This document shows, piece by piece, positions 14,400-20,811 of a stretch of 21,492 bases of DNA (positions are counted from its first letter, which is position 1; the number at the start of each line of letters is the position of its first letter). The notes under the pieces are model-generated. The model did not search any database, was not told the origin of the DNA, and saw only the letters and a program-made list of their open reading frames with translations. Source of the stretch: Planctomycetota bacterium. GTDB lineage: Bacteria > Planctomycetota > Phycisphaerae > FEN-1346. The stretch is from contig JAPLMO010000056.1 in the NCBI GenBank assembly GCA_026386995.1, positions 1 through 21,492 on the forward strand. Direction: 5' to 3'. The position numbers were made by a program, and so were the translations under genes.

Positions 14400-15371
14400 C
14401 TACCGGCGGCGACGCAGCGCCACCAATAGGCCGCCCAGGGCCAGCAGCGAGAGCGTGGCGGGCTCGGGAACGAACGTGAAGTACATGGGGGCATCGATAC
14501 CACCGGCCGAAGCGAATCTGTCGATGAATGCCCCCGTCCCACCGTTATACCGCAGTATTGCGTCGCTGAAGGCGCCGGCAACATAAAGGTTGCCATCGGG
14601 CCCGAACTTGAGTCCGTAGGGATCATCCAATCCGCCGGAGCCGGAAGGAACGAAAGCGCCGAGAAAGGCCCCGCTCTCTCCATCGTAACGCATTACGGAG
14701 TCGGTGCCTCCACTGGCGACGTAGAGATTGCCATCCGGTCCGAAATCCAGGCCCATGGGGTAGGTGAGTCCCCCGCTATTGGGAGAAACAAATGTGTCAA
14801 TAAGGGCGCCGGTTGTGCCGTTGTAGCGCAGTACCGTGTTAGTCATGAAACTGGCAACGTACAGATTGCCGTCCGGTCCGAACAGCAAGCCCCTGGGTGA
14901 ATACAACTCAGCCCCCGCAGCAAAGGTGTCGATAAAAGCGCCTGTTGTGCCATTGTAACGGAGAATCTTATCGCTGCCGATTGTGCTGGCAACGTACAGG
15001 TTGTGGTCCGGTCCGAAAGCCAGGCCATCGGGCCACTGCAGCCCGCCGCCGGAGGCGAATGTGTCGATAATGGCGCCGGTGCGCGCGTCAAAGCGCAGGA
15101 CGCTATGTGAATTGCTGCTACTGACGTAGATATTGCCGTCCGGGCCTGCGGTGATGCCCCGGGGGGTGACTACGCTTGGGGCGAATATGCCGATGAAATC
15201 GCCGGTATAGCCATTGTAACTGAGAATCCGTCCGCCCGCATGGCCATCGGTTACGTTGCAAGTGACCAGCAGGGGTGTCTGAGCGAAAACACTTGGCGTC
15301 CATGAATTGCAAAGCCCAAGAACCACCGCCGCCACCACTGCTGTCCTTGCCGCGCCTCTCGCGCTGATCAT
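14400..15371 (-). CDS. PEP-CTERM beta-propeller (NHL/Vgb-like) protein
   Basis: ATG 15369-15371 is chosen because AAGGAG precedes it by 7 nt and a signal peptide starts there (MISARGAARTAVVAAVVLGL). The 323-aa protein is built of six or seven blades of about 45 residues on the theme FGPDGNLYVAS...VLRYNGTTGAFIDTF, as in NHL-repeat and virginiamycin-B-lyase-like propellers. It ends with VPEPATLSLLALGGLLVALRR and three further Arg: the PEP-CTERM motif, a membrane helix and an Arg cluster, the sorting signal cut by exosortase in exopolysaccharide-making bacteria. It is probably exported and attached to the envelope or matrix. Blade variation at the DNA level suggests internal duplication. No exosortase gene is in the window. 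Confidence 0.88.
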   Translation of the reverse strand: MISARGAARTAVVAAVVLGLCNSWTPSVFAQTPLLVTCNVTDGHAGGRILSYNGYTGDFIGIFAPSVVTPRGITAGPDGNIYVSSSNSHSVLRFDARTGAIIDTFASGGGLQWPDGLAFGPDHNLYVASTIGSDKILRYNGTTGAFIDTFAAGAELYSPRGLLFGPDGNLYVASFMTNTVLRYNGTTGALIDTFVSPNSGGLTYPMGLDFGPDGNLYVASGGTDSVMRYDGESGAFLGAFVPSGSGGLDDPYGLKFGPDGNLYVAGAFSDAILRYNGGTGAFIDRFASAGGIDAPMYFTFVPEPATLSLLALGGLLVALRRRR

Positions 15372-15404
15372 CGCCAAACTCCTTGTGTTGCATGCGGTCC
15401 CAAC

Positions 15405-15444
15405 GAAAAGGGGGAAACCGGCCGCGCAGCCGATCTCCCCCGGA
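15405..15444 (-). promoter_or_regulatory. Terminator-like leader hairpin before the propeller gene
   Basis: On the minus strand GGGGGA (15441-15436) pairs with TCCCCC (15415-15410) around an inner CGGC/GCCG stem, then TTTTCG. It ends about 35 nt upstream of the start codon, just before the ribosome site. The 16 nt TCCGGGGGAGATCGGC at its start are identical in the leader of the next PEP-CTERM gene (16703-16688). Attenuation or a riboswitch-like control is inference. Confidence 0.5.
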
Positions 15445-15529
15445 AATCCTCTCTTGTTCTCAGCCCCGCCGCCCGACCCCCGCCGGACGGCAGAGCCGCC
15501 AATCAATCAGTTCTTCTTCCGCCGCGCCA

Positions 15530-16630
15530 TTAGCGTTTACACTGCGAAGCCCTCTTGCGGCAAAGGAGGGCCAGCGCGCCAGCGGCCAAGAGCAAAAGCG
15601 TGGCGGGTTCTGGGACCTCGGAGAGGCGGAACCCGATACCGTAACCCTCACTCGTCGGGATGTAGCTGTACCGATAGAACGCGTTCAGGGTGCGGTTCTC
15701 GAATTCGTCGCTGTAGAACGATCCGCCGCGCACACCGCGGGTGGAACCTGCGGGGATCGCCTCCGTCCACTCCGACACATTGCCGCCTTGGTCGAACGTG
15801 CCGTAGGGACTCCCGGAGTTCTCGAACTCGCCGACCTCCGTACGATTGTACGGGGGGCCGATTGTGACCGTGGCGCTGATGAAGTAGTTGGCGTTGCATC
15901 CAGGGTCGGGATTCGAGGCGACATTACTCGGCTTGAACTCGCTTCTCGTTGGGTAATCCCAGTACCCAGCGTTCGCCGATCCGCCCTTGTAGTATGCAGC
16001 CTTGAACCATTCATCCTCGCTGGTGATGGCATACTTCCATTGCGCCTTGCGCGTCACGGCCTGCAGGTCCGCATCGCTTGTCGCGCCGTTCAGGTAGTAT
16101 GAGCCATCCTCGGTGGTCGTAAGGTCCTGGCCGCCAGTCGGCTGGCCTTTTGTGACCCAGTTGGCGAAACGGGCAGCGTCCCCCCAGGACACACAGTTCA
16201 CCGGGCGGTTGGCCCAGTCGGACGCTACGGAATACGCGTAACTGCCGGAAGAGCCGGTGCGCTTGATATTACACCCGCGGTAGCCAACCGCCGTGTCCAT
16301 GTTTATGTTGTACAACCCGTAGGTGTCCGTCTTGGCTACGGCGTTGAGGAACGCCGTGTACTGACCCGCCGTCACCTCGAACTTGCCAATGTTGAATGTG
16401 TAGGCCACCGCACCGCAAACGCGGTCCGGGCCGTAGCCGCCATGGACTTCGCCGGACCACTGCCCAGCGTTCCCCGGATTGCCCACGGTGACCCACAGGG
16501 CCGGATCGTTCCAGTTGTTCCAGTTCGTCGGCCATGGGGCGTGTGTTTGCCCATACGCCGCGCCCCCCACGGCCAGCACCACCATCGCCCCCACAACCGC
16601 CACCATCATCACGCCTCTTGTGCTGATCAT
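15530..16630 (-). CDS. PEP-CTERM protein with FGE/SUMF1-type domain
   Basis: ATG 16628-16630 follows the near-perfect ribosome site AAGGAGGTG (complement of 16635-16643). The 366-aa protein has a signal peptide (MISTRGVMMVAVVGAMVVLA, cleavage near AYG). A formylglycine-generating-enzyme-like fold follows: FNIGKFEVTAGQYTAFLNAV near 80, RPVNCVSWGDAARFANWV, WKYAITSEDEWFKAAYYKGG, GGNVSEWTEAIP and RGVRGGSFYSDE. The end VPEPATLLLLAAGALALLCR is a PEP-CTERM anchor. True FGE enzymes use two Cys after the RGGS stretch; here SFYSDEF has none, so sulfatase-activating chemistry is unlikely. The fold may serve binding instead. The leader and signal peptide resemble those of the neighbouring propeller gene. 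Confidence 0.88.
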   Translation of the reverse strand: MISTRGVMMVAVVGAMVVLAVGGAAYGQTHAPWPTNWNNWNDPALWVTVGNPGNAGQWSGEVHGGYGPDRVCGAVAYTFNIGKFEVTAGQYTAFLNAVAKTDTYGLYNINMDTAVGYRGCNIKRTGSSGSYAYSVASDWANRPVNCVSWGDAARFANWVTKGQPTGGQDLTTTEDGSYYLNGATSDADLQAVTRKAQWKYAITSEDEWFKAAYYKGGSANAGYWDYPTRSEFKPSNVASNPDPGCNANYFISATVTIGPPYNRTEVGEFENSGSPYGTFDQGGNVSEWTEAIPAGSTRGVRGGSFYSDEFENRTLNAFYRYSYIPTSEGYGIGFRLSEVPEPATLLLLAAGALALLCRKRASQCKR

Positions 16631-16660
16631 CACCCACCTCCTTGCATGCCATGCGTTCCA

Positions 16661-16703
16661 AAGAAAAAGGGGAGGCCGGCCCCGATGGCCGATCTCCCCC
16701 GGA
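16661..16703 (-). promoter_or_regulatory. Terminator-like leader hairpin before the FGE-fold gene
   Basis: On the minus strand GGGGAG (16699-16694) pairs with CTCCCC (16674-16669), with an inner GGCCG/CGGCC stem, followed by CTTTTTCTT. The U-run ends about 30 nt before the start codon. With the ribosome site directly downstream, this would work as an attenuator. It is the sister of the leader at 15405-15444. Confidence 0.55.
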
Positions 16704-16798
16704 TTTCTCATCTGTTTTCGCGGCCAACCCCCGTCAGCCGCGCCTTGCCGAAAGTCTATCGCCTACCGCGCTTCAAGGCCTCCCGTCCGCCCAGCACC

Positions 16799-16841
16799 AA
16801 AAAAAGGGCCGGGCTCCGGCTGTTCGCCGGAGACCGGCCCT
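16799..16841 (-). terminator. Strong intrinsic terminator
   Basis: A 16-bp stem with one mismatch (16805-16820 with 16826-16841, loop TGTTC) is followed on the minus strand by seven T. It is the second of two terminators after the lipoate/tmk/holB operon and lies ahead of the PEP-CTERM leader. Confidence 0.8.
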
Positions 16842-16879
16842 GAAGGGGGCGAAGCGCTGCTAACTTCACATCCCCCTAC

Positions 16880-16922
16880 AAAACAAAACGGGCCGGACTC
16901 CGACAGTCGGAATCCCGACCCG
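16880..16922 (-). terminator. Intrinsic terminator downstream of holB
   Basis: Arms 16889-16903 and 16907-16922 form a GC-rich stem with two or three imperfect pairs and a short loop, followed on the minus strand by GTTTTGTTTTGT. It lies about 220 nt after the holB stop. Apart from the repeat at 17043-17100 and the two terminators, 16704-17138 shows nothing. Confidence 0.7.
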
Positions 16923-17042
16923 CAACGACGACTATAGAGCGTTTGTACATCCCCTCCGCTCTTACTCGATAATATAGCACAAGAAAGCCTTCTTGTCAAA
17001 TCGGGGAGGCGGATTTTTTGGCGCGCTACAGTAGGTAAGTTT

Positions 17043-17100
17043 GTAGCGCGGGGGTTTATCCCCCGCGAGGTCCCACGCGGGGCACAAGGCCCCGCGCTAC
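17043..17100. repeat. Paired-hairpin repeat element, copy 3 (short form)
   Basis: Terminal inverted repeats of 11 bp (GTAGCGCGGGG at 17043-17053 and its complement at 17090-17100) enclose two 8-bp hairpins: 17047-17054 with 17060-17067, and 17076-17083 with 17089-17096. The second loop is ACAAG, as in the copy at 19250. It lies 38 nt after the holB stop. Confidence 0.75.
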
Positions 17101-17138
17101 GCCGCATAACCCACGCCACGGCGCGAGGTCAATCCCGC

Positions 17139-18302
17139 TCACCCGCGCACCGCCGCAGGGCGAAGCCGGACAACCTGGACCAGGGCGTTTTCGGTGGCCA
17201 GGTCGAGGTGCACGTAGCGTTCGATCTGGCCCTGGGCATCCGCCAGGATGGAGACCGCCCGGCCGCACGCCTCCGCGGACCATGCGGCAAGCGCCTGGAT
17301 AACGTCGGCCTGGTCGGCGTTCGTCAGGCCCACTGCCTCGGGCGAGCCGGCGGCCACGAGGGCGGCGTCGCGGAACGCCGACGCCACCACCGCCAGCGCC
17401 AGCCGCGCCGAGGACCGGCGGACGGCCGTTTCCTCCGGCGTGCCTTTCGCCGCGCGCAGGCGGCGGGCCTCGGTCACGGCCCAATCGGCGATGGCCTTGG
17501 CCATGTCCAGGGCGTCGGCCTCATCCATCGCCGCCAGGCCCGGCAAGAGCGCGCGCTTCAGGCCCCACAGGCCGCTGCCGGCCAGATGGACGGCCTGCTC
17601 GATGCTTCCGCCGGCGAAGCGGCAGATGAACGCGATCTCCTCGCTCGCGATCGGACGCGGGGCCTCGGCCTTCCGGCCTTTCTCCGGCGGCTGCGCCGCC
17701 TGGGCCGCCAGCACTTCGCGGACCTTCTGGGCCACGAACTCCTCCGGCAACGGCCCGAACCGCACCCACTGGCACCGCGACAGGATCGTGCCGGGCAGTT
17801 GCGAGGCGTCGGCGCACAGGAGGATGAGTACGGCGTGCGGCGAGGGTTCCTCGAGCGTCTTCAGGAGCGCGCTGGCCGCCGACCTGTTCAGAAGTTCAGC
17901 ATCGTCCAGCACGGTCACCGTGCGGGCGGCCTCCATCGGATGGAGCACAACCGACTCGGTCACCGTGACGGACGGGCTGGCCGATTCCTCGCCCTGCCGC
18001 CGCGTGACGATCGAGATCCGAAAATCGTTGCGGTCCTCTTCCTTGCGGAACCAGTAGACGTCGGGGTGCGTGCCGCGGTCGATGCGGGTGCAGTGATTGC
18101 ACTGGTCGCAGGCATCGACTTTAGCGCCCGAGCCTCGCGGCTTGGCGCACATGAGGAGTTTGGCGAACTCGCGGGCCACCAGGCCCTTGCCCACGCCGCG
18201 CGGCCCGACAAAGAGGTACGCATGGGCCACCCGGTCGCCGGCGACGGCCGACCGGAGCATTCTCACGGCGGCGTCCTGGTATCGCACGTTAGCCAAGGAC
18301 AC
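17139..18302 (-). CDS. holB: DNA polymerase III subunit delta-prime
   Basis: This 387-aa AAA+ clamp-loader subunit opens with a family-typical start (QDAAVRMLRSAVAGDRVAHA), then Walker A GPRGVGKG at about 33-40. The zinc module follows, one Cys after LLM and then CDQCNHC. A modified Walker B (VTVLDDAELLN) is near 129, and sensor/SRC-like LLKTLEEPSPHAVLILL and LSRCQWVRF come after it. The C-terminal collar domain is long and Ala-rich. It loads the sliding clamp during replication. An insert near 200-215 (AAQPPEKGRKAEAPRP) is unconserved linker. GTG 18300-18302 overlaps the tmk stop by 14 nt, so translation is probably coupled. tmk-holB adjacency is common in bacteria and supports both calls. 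Confidence 0.9.
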   Translation of the reverse strand: MSLANVRYQDAAVRMLRSAVAGDRVAHAYLFVGPRGVGKGLVAREFAKLLMCAKPRGSGAKVDACDQCNHCTRIDRGTHPDVYWFRKEEDRNDFRISIVTRRQGEESASPSVTVTESVVLHPMEAARTVTVLDDAELLNRSAASALLKTLEEPSPHAVLILLCADASQLPGTILSRCQWVRFGPLPEEFVAQKVREVLAAQAAQPPEKGRKAEAPRPIASEEIAFICRFAGGSIEQAVHLAGSGLWGLKRALLPGLAAMDEADALDMAKAIADWAVTEARRLRAAKGTPEETAVRRSSARLALAVVASAFRDAALVAAGSPEAVGLTNADQADVIQALAAWSAEACGRAVSILADAQGQIERYVHLDLATENALVQVVRLRPAAVRG

Positions 18303-18915
18303 GCGTCACCGCCTGTTCAATGGCGCGGGCAACCTCGTCGGGGGGTTGCGTGGCATCGACAACCGCGAATTTGTCGGGCCGCTCGCGGGCCATCGCCAGG
18401 AAACCCTGCCGCACCTTCTCGTGGTAGGCCCGGTCTTTAGACTCGATGCGGTCATGCTCGCGCCTGATGCGGCCGAAGCCCGCCTCGACGGGCAGGTCGA
18501 GGATGACCGTCAGGTCGGGCTCGATGCCGCCGCACGCGATGCGGCCGACCTCCCAGATTAGGCCGGGGTCCACCCCGCCGGCCGCGCCCTGGTAGGCGAC
18601 GGTCGACGAGACGAAGCGGTCGCTGACCACGGTCAGGCCGACATCGAGGGCGGGCCGGATGATGCGGGCGACCATCTCGGCCCGGCTGGCAATGTAAAGG
18701 AACACTTCGGTCCGCACGTCCATCTCGGGGAGGCGCTTGTCGAGCAGGACCTCGCGGATGCGTTCGGAGACGGGCGTCGAGCCGGGGTCGCGGACGGCCG
18801 TCGCCCGGCGCCCCATTTGGCGGAGGCGCTGGATCAGCCGCTCCACCTGCGTGGACTTGCCCGCCCCTTCGGGGCCGTCGAGCACGATGAATTTGCCCTG
18901 GTAAGTGGTGGCCAC
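18289..18915 (-). CDS. tmk: Thymidylate kinase
   Basis: The 208-aa enzyme phosphorylates dTMP to dTDP with ATP. It has the P-loop GPEGAGKST at residues 14-22, the DPGSTPVSERIR segment (usually [ED]PGGT) near 43, the substrate motif SDRFVSSTVAYQG near 97-109, and the lid RIRREHDRIESKD near 148. GTG 18913-18915 stands one nt after the lipoyl-domain gene's TAG, with GAGGG a few nt upstream inside that gene. Length and motif order are normal. The Gly-to-Ser change in the DPGS loop is the only deviation noted. Confidence 0.94.
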   Translation of the reverse strand: MATTYQGKFIVLDGPEGAGKSTQVERLIQRLRQMGRRATAVRDPGSTPVSERIREVLLDKRLPEMDVRTEVFLYIASRAEMVARIIRPALDVGLTVVSDRFVSSTVAYQGAAGGVDPGLIWEVGRIACGGIEPDLTVILDLPVEAGFGRIRREHDRIESKDRAYHEKVRQGFLAMARERPDKFAVVDATQPPDEVARAIEQAVTRVLG

Positions 18916-18916
18916 G

Positions 18917-19165
18917 CTAGCCCTCGACTTCGATCTGGCACAGCGGCTGGCCGACCTTGACCGTCTGCTCTTCGGCGGCCAGGAGTTTGACGATCTTGCC
19001 CGAGACGGGGCTGGGGACGTCGAAGGTGGCCTTTTCGGTCAGCATCTGGACGAGGTCGGCCCCTTGCGCCACATTCTCGCCGACATCGACATACCAGAAT
19101 GAGACGCGGGCCTCGTCGCCGGCGTCTTTCCCCAGTTCAGGCAGTTTCACGTCCACGGCGGCCAT
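18917..19165 (-). CDS. Stand-alone biotinyl/lipoyl-domain protein, 82 aa
   Basis: ATG 19163-19165 opens AAVDVKLPELGKDAGDEARV, the standard start of an E2 lipoyl domain. The hairpin with the target lysine reads MLTEKATFDVPSPVSGKI (Lys near residue 46), and GQPLCQIEVEG ends the domain. Only a single domain is present, with no E1/E3-binding or acyltransferase part. It would be a free-standing lipoyl carrier, as in some split 2-oxoacid dehydrogenase systems. Upstream extension of the frame runs into the repeat at 19250-19326 and is rejected. Its place between lipA and tmk and after lpd-lipB fits lipoylation, but biotinylation is not excluded. The lipA next to it looks non-functional. Confidence 0.85.
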   Translation of the reverse strand: MAAVDVKLPELGKDAGDEARVSFWYVDVGENVAQGADLVQMLTEKATFDVPSPVSGKIVKLLAAEEQTVKVGQPLCQIEVEG

Positions 19166-19249
19166 GGTGCAAACCCCTTTCACACCCCTGCTCGCACAGG
19201 GGCAGGTGCTTCGTTGCCTCTCGCTCGCGCACAAACCACAATAGCGGCT

Positions 19250-19326
19250 GTGGCACGGCTGGCTTGTCCAGCCGTGGGGAGCGCCGCCAGCCTTCGCCAC
19301 GGCTGGACAAGCCAGCCGTGCCACCC
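19250..19326. repeat. Paired-hairpin repeat element, copy 4
   Basis: GTGGCACGGCTGG at the left and CCAGCCGTGCCAC at the right are exact inverse copies. Inside are hairpins CACGGCTGG-CTTGT-CCAGCCGTG (19254-19276) and CCACGGCTGG-ACAAG-CCAGCCGTG (19297-19320). It is the closest relative of the copy at 3494-3574 and occupies the 183-nt gap between lipA and the lipoyl gene. Confidence 0.85.
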
Positions 19327-19348
19327 CCGCGTCCAATACAACGGCAGT

Positions 19349-20104
19349 TCAGAGTTCCCGATTCGCAAACACGCTCTCGGCCTGGTAACTGCTCCGGACG
19401 AACGGCCCGCAGGCCGCGGCCGCAAAACCCATCGCGCGGGCCTCGGCCTCCCATGCGGCAAACTCCCCCGGCTCCACAAACCGCGCCACCGGATGGTGCC
19501 CCGGCGACGGCGACAGGTACTGCCCGATCGTCACGATGTCGCACCCGGCCGCCCGCAGGTCGGCCAGGCACGCGCGGACTTCGCCGGCCGCCTCGCCCAG
19601 GCCCAGCATCAAGCCGCTCTTGGTGTAGATGCGGCTTTCCTGCCCCTGTAGGGGCGAGGCGGGTGGCATGCCCAGCGCGTCGTTCGCTGGGCATGCTGTT
19701 ACATCGACCGCCGACGCATGCCCACGCAACGGCGGCGTGGGCATGCCACCCGTTGCTCGGCTCTTCGCATGCGCCAGCACGGCCAAACTGCGCCGATAAT
19801 CCGCCTCGGGCCGCACCGTCGGATACAGGCGCGGCACGGTCTCGACGTTGTGGTTGAAGATGTCCGGCCCGGCCGCAAGGACCGTCTCGACGCAATCGCG
19901 GCTGCCCCGGAAGTCGGGCGTCAGCACCTCAATGACGACCTGCTCGGGCATGTTGGGGCAATGCGCCCCGGAGCAAACCGTCGCCAGGCCCAGTTCGGCC
20001 AGCAGTCGCCGGACCTCGGCCGCCTCGCCGCCGGCGGGGATGCGCTTGCGCAGCCAGGGCGGAAAGCGGCCGGCCTTCGTCGTCATCGTTTTTTCATCGG
20101 CCAT
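19349..20104 (-). CDS. lipA: Lipoyl synthase, internally deleted and carrying a repeat insertion (probably inactive)
   Basis: The frame is open from ATG 20102-20104 to TGA and clearly LipA at both ends: PPWLRKRIPAG, LGLATVCSGAHCPN, then IEVLTPDFRGS, VFNHN-type IFNHNVETVPRLYP, YTKSGLMLGLGE, VTIGQYLSPS and the RSSY cluster ligand near 238. But CPNMPE (residues 49-54) runs straight into QVVIEVLTPDF. The segment normally between them, some 80-90 residues with the third auxiliary-cluster Cys and the radical-SAM CxxxCxxC, is absent. Only Cys44 and Cys49 remain. Residues about 116-157 are extra and come from a palindromic repeat. LipA inserts sulfur into octanoyl groups using S-adenosylmethionine, which needs the missing motif. 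Loss of function or an assembly fault are the two explanations. Confidence 0.85.
   Translation of the reverse strand: MADEKTMTTKAGRFPPWLRKRIPAGGEAAEVRRLLAELGLATVCSGAHCPNMPEQVVIEVLTPDFRGSRDCVETVLAAGPDIFNHNVETVPRLYPTVRPEADYRRSLAVLAHAKSRATGGMPTPPLRGHASAVDVTACPANDALGMPPASPLQGQESRIYTKSGLMLGLGEAAGEVRACLADLRAAGCDIVTIGQYLSPSPGHHPVARFVEPGEFAAWEAEARAMGFAAAACGPFVRSSYQAESVFANREL
19661..19751. mobile_element. Paired-hairpin repeat element, copy 5, inside lipA in frame
   Basis: Fourteen-bp terminal inverted repeats (GGGTGGCATGCCCA, 19661-19674, and complement 19738-19751) hold two perfect 12-bp hairpins: 19666-19677 with 19685-19696, and 19716-19727 with 19735-19746. With flanks (about 19634-19759, including the small palindrome GCCCCTGTAGGGGC at 19642-19655) it adds about 40 codons to lipA between AHAKS and IYTKSG without a stop. 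The ends match copy 2 at 9402-9497. No protein of its own is encoded, so any movement would need outside enzymes. Confidence 0.8.
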
Positions 20105-20123
20105 TGCGGACCTTTGAGAGTGA

Positions 20124-20143
20124 CCCCGACCTTACGGTCGGGG
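20124..20143 (-). promoter_or_regulatory. Hairpin across the lipB stop codon
   Basis: CCCCGACC (20124-20131) and GGTCGGGG (20136-20143) form a perfect 8-bp stem with a 4-nt loop that includes most of the lipB stop codon. No U-run follows. It may affect transcript stability or coupling between lipB and lipA. Confidence 0.45.
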
Positions 20144-20809
20144 CTCGATGCTGCCTGCCCTCGCGCCCGTAAAGCCGAAAACTTCGGTCATGCATTCTAC
20201 AAGAACGGGCTTCACTTCCGCAACCCCGACCGGGCGGCCCAGGAGGCGCGACAGGCTCGTCACGCCCTTGTCGGTGATGCCGCACGGCACGATCAGGCCG
20301 AAGTGCGCGAGGTTCGTCGAGACGTTCAGCGCGAAGCCGTGCCACGTGACCCACCGGCTGACCGCCACGCCGATGGCGGCGATCTTCTCCTGGCCCACCC
20401 ACACGCCCGTCTGCCCCTCGGTCCGGCCGCCCGCGACGCCAAACCGCGCGAGCGTCCGGATGAGCACTTCCTCCAGGTCCCGCAGGTAGCGGTGCACGTC
20501 GCGGCCGTGCAGGTCGAGGCGCAGGATGGGGTAGCCGACGATCTGCCCGGGGCCGTGATACGTGACGTCTCCGCCGCGGTTGGTCTCGCACACCTCAACG
20601 CCTTCGTGCGCCAGTCGCTCGCGCGACGCCCGGATGTGGTCGCCCCGCGTGCCGCGACCCACCGTGATGACCGGCGGATCGTGCTCGACGAAAATGAGGT
20701 ACGCGAGTTCCTCCTGCACCGCCTTTACTTCCTCAAGCAAGCGCCGCTGAAGGCGCACGGTGGGCTCGTACGGCGCGCGAGCGATATCGAGGTAGACCAG
20801 TTCGGCCAT
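20132..20809 (-). CDS. lipB: Octanoyl-[acyl-carrier-protein]:protein transferase
   Basis: The 225-aa protein moves octanoyl groups from acyl carrier protein to lipoyl domains, the step before LipA. Signature motifs are all present: IFVEHDPPVITVGRGT near 39, NRGGDVTYHGPGQIVGYPI near 78-96, GVWVGQEKIAAIGVAVSRWV with the catalytic Lys, WHGFALNVSTNL, and IVPCGI with the catalytic Cys near 175. ATG 20807-20809 lies 2 nt after the lpd stop and 28 nt separate its stop from lipA. Length and motifs are normal, so lipB is apparently intact although lipA beside it is damaged. Confidence 0.94.
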   Translation of the reverse strand: MAELVYLDIARAPYEPTVRLQRRLLEEVKAVQEELAYLIFVEHDPPVITVGRGTRGDHIRASRERLAHEGVEVCETNRGGDVTYHGPGQIVGYPILRLDLHGRDVHRYLRDLEEVLIRTLARFGVAGGRTEGQTGVWVGQEKIAAIGVAVSRWVTWHGFALNVSTNLAHFGLIVPCGITDKGVTSLSRLLGRPVGVAEVKPVLVECMTEVFGFTGARAGSIEPRP

Positions 20810-20811
20810 GC

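Noticed and set aside
14027..14683. Minus-strand 218-codon ORF overlapping the propeller gene
   Set aside because: It overlaps the 3' part of a well-supported propeller gene in another frame and has no domain.
19166..19336. N-terminal extension of the lipoyl-domain protein
   Set aside because: The extra codons translate the paired-hairpin repeat at 19250-19326; the lipoyl domain starts exactly at ATG 19165.
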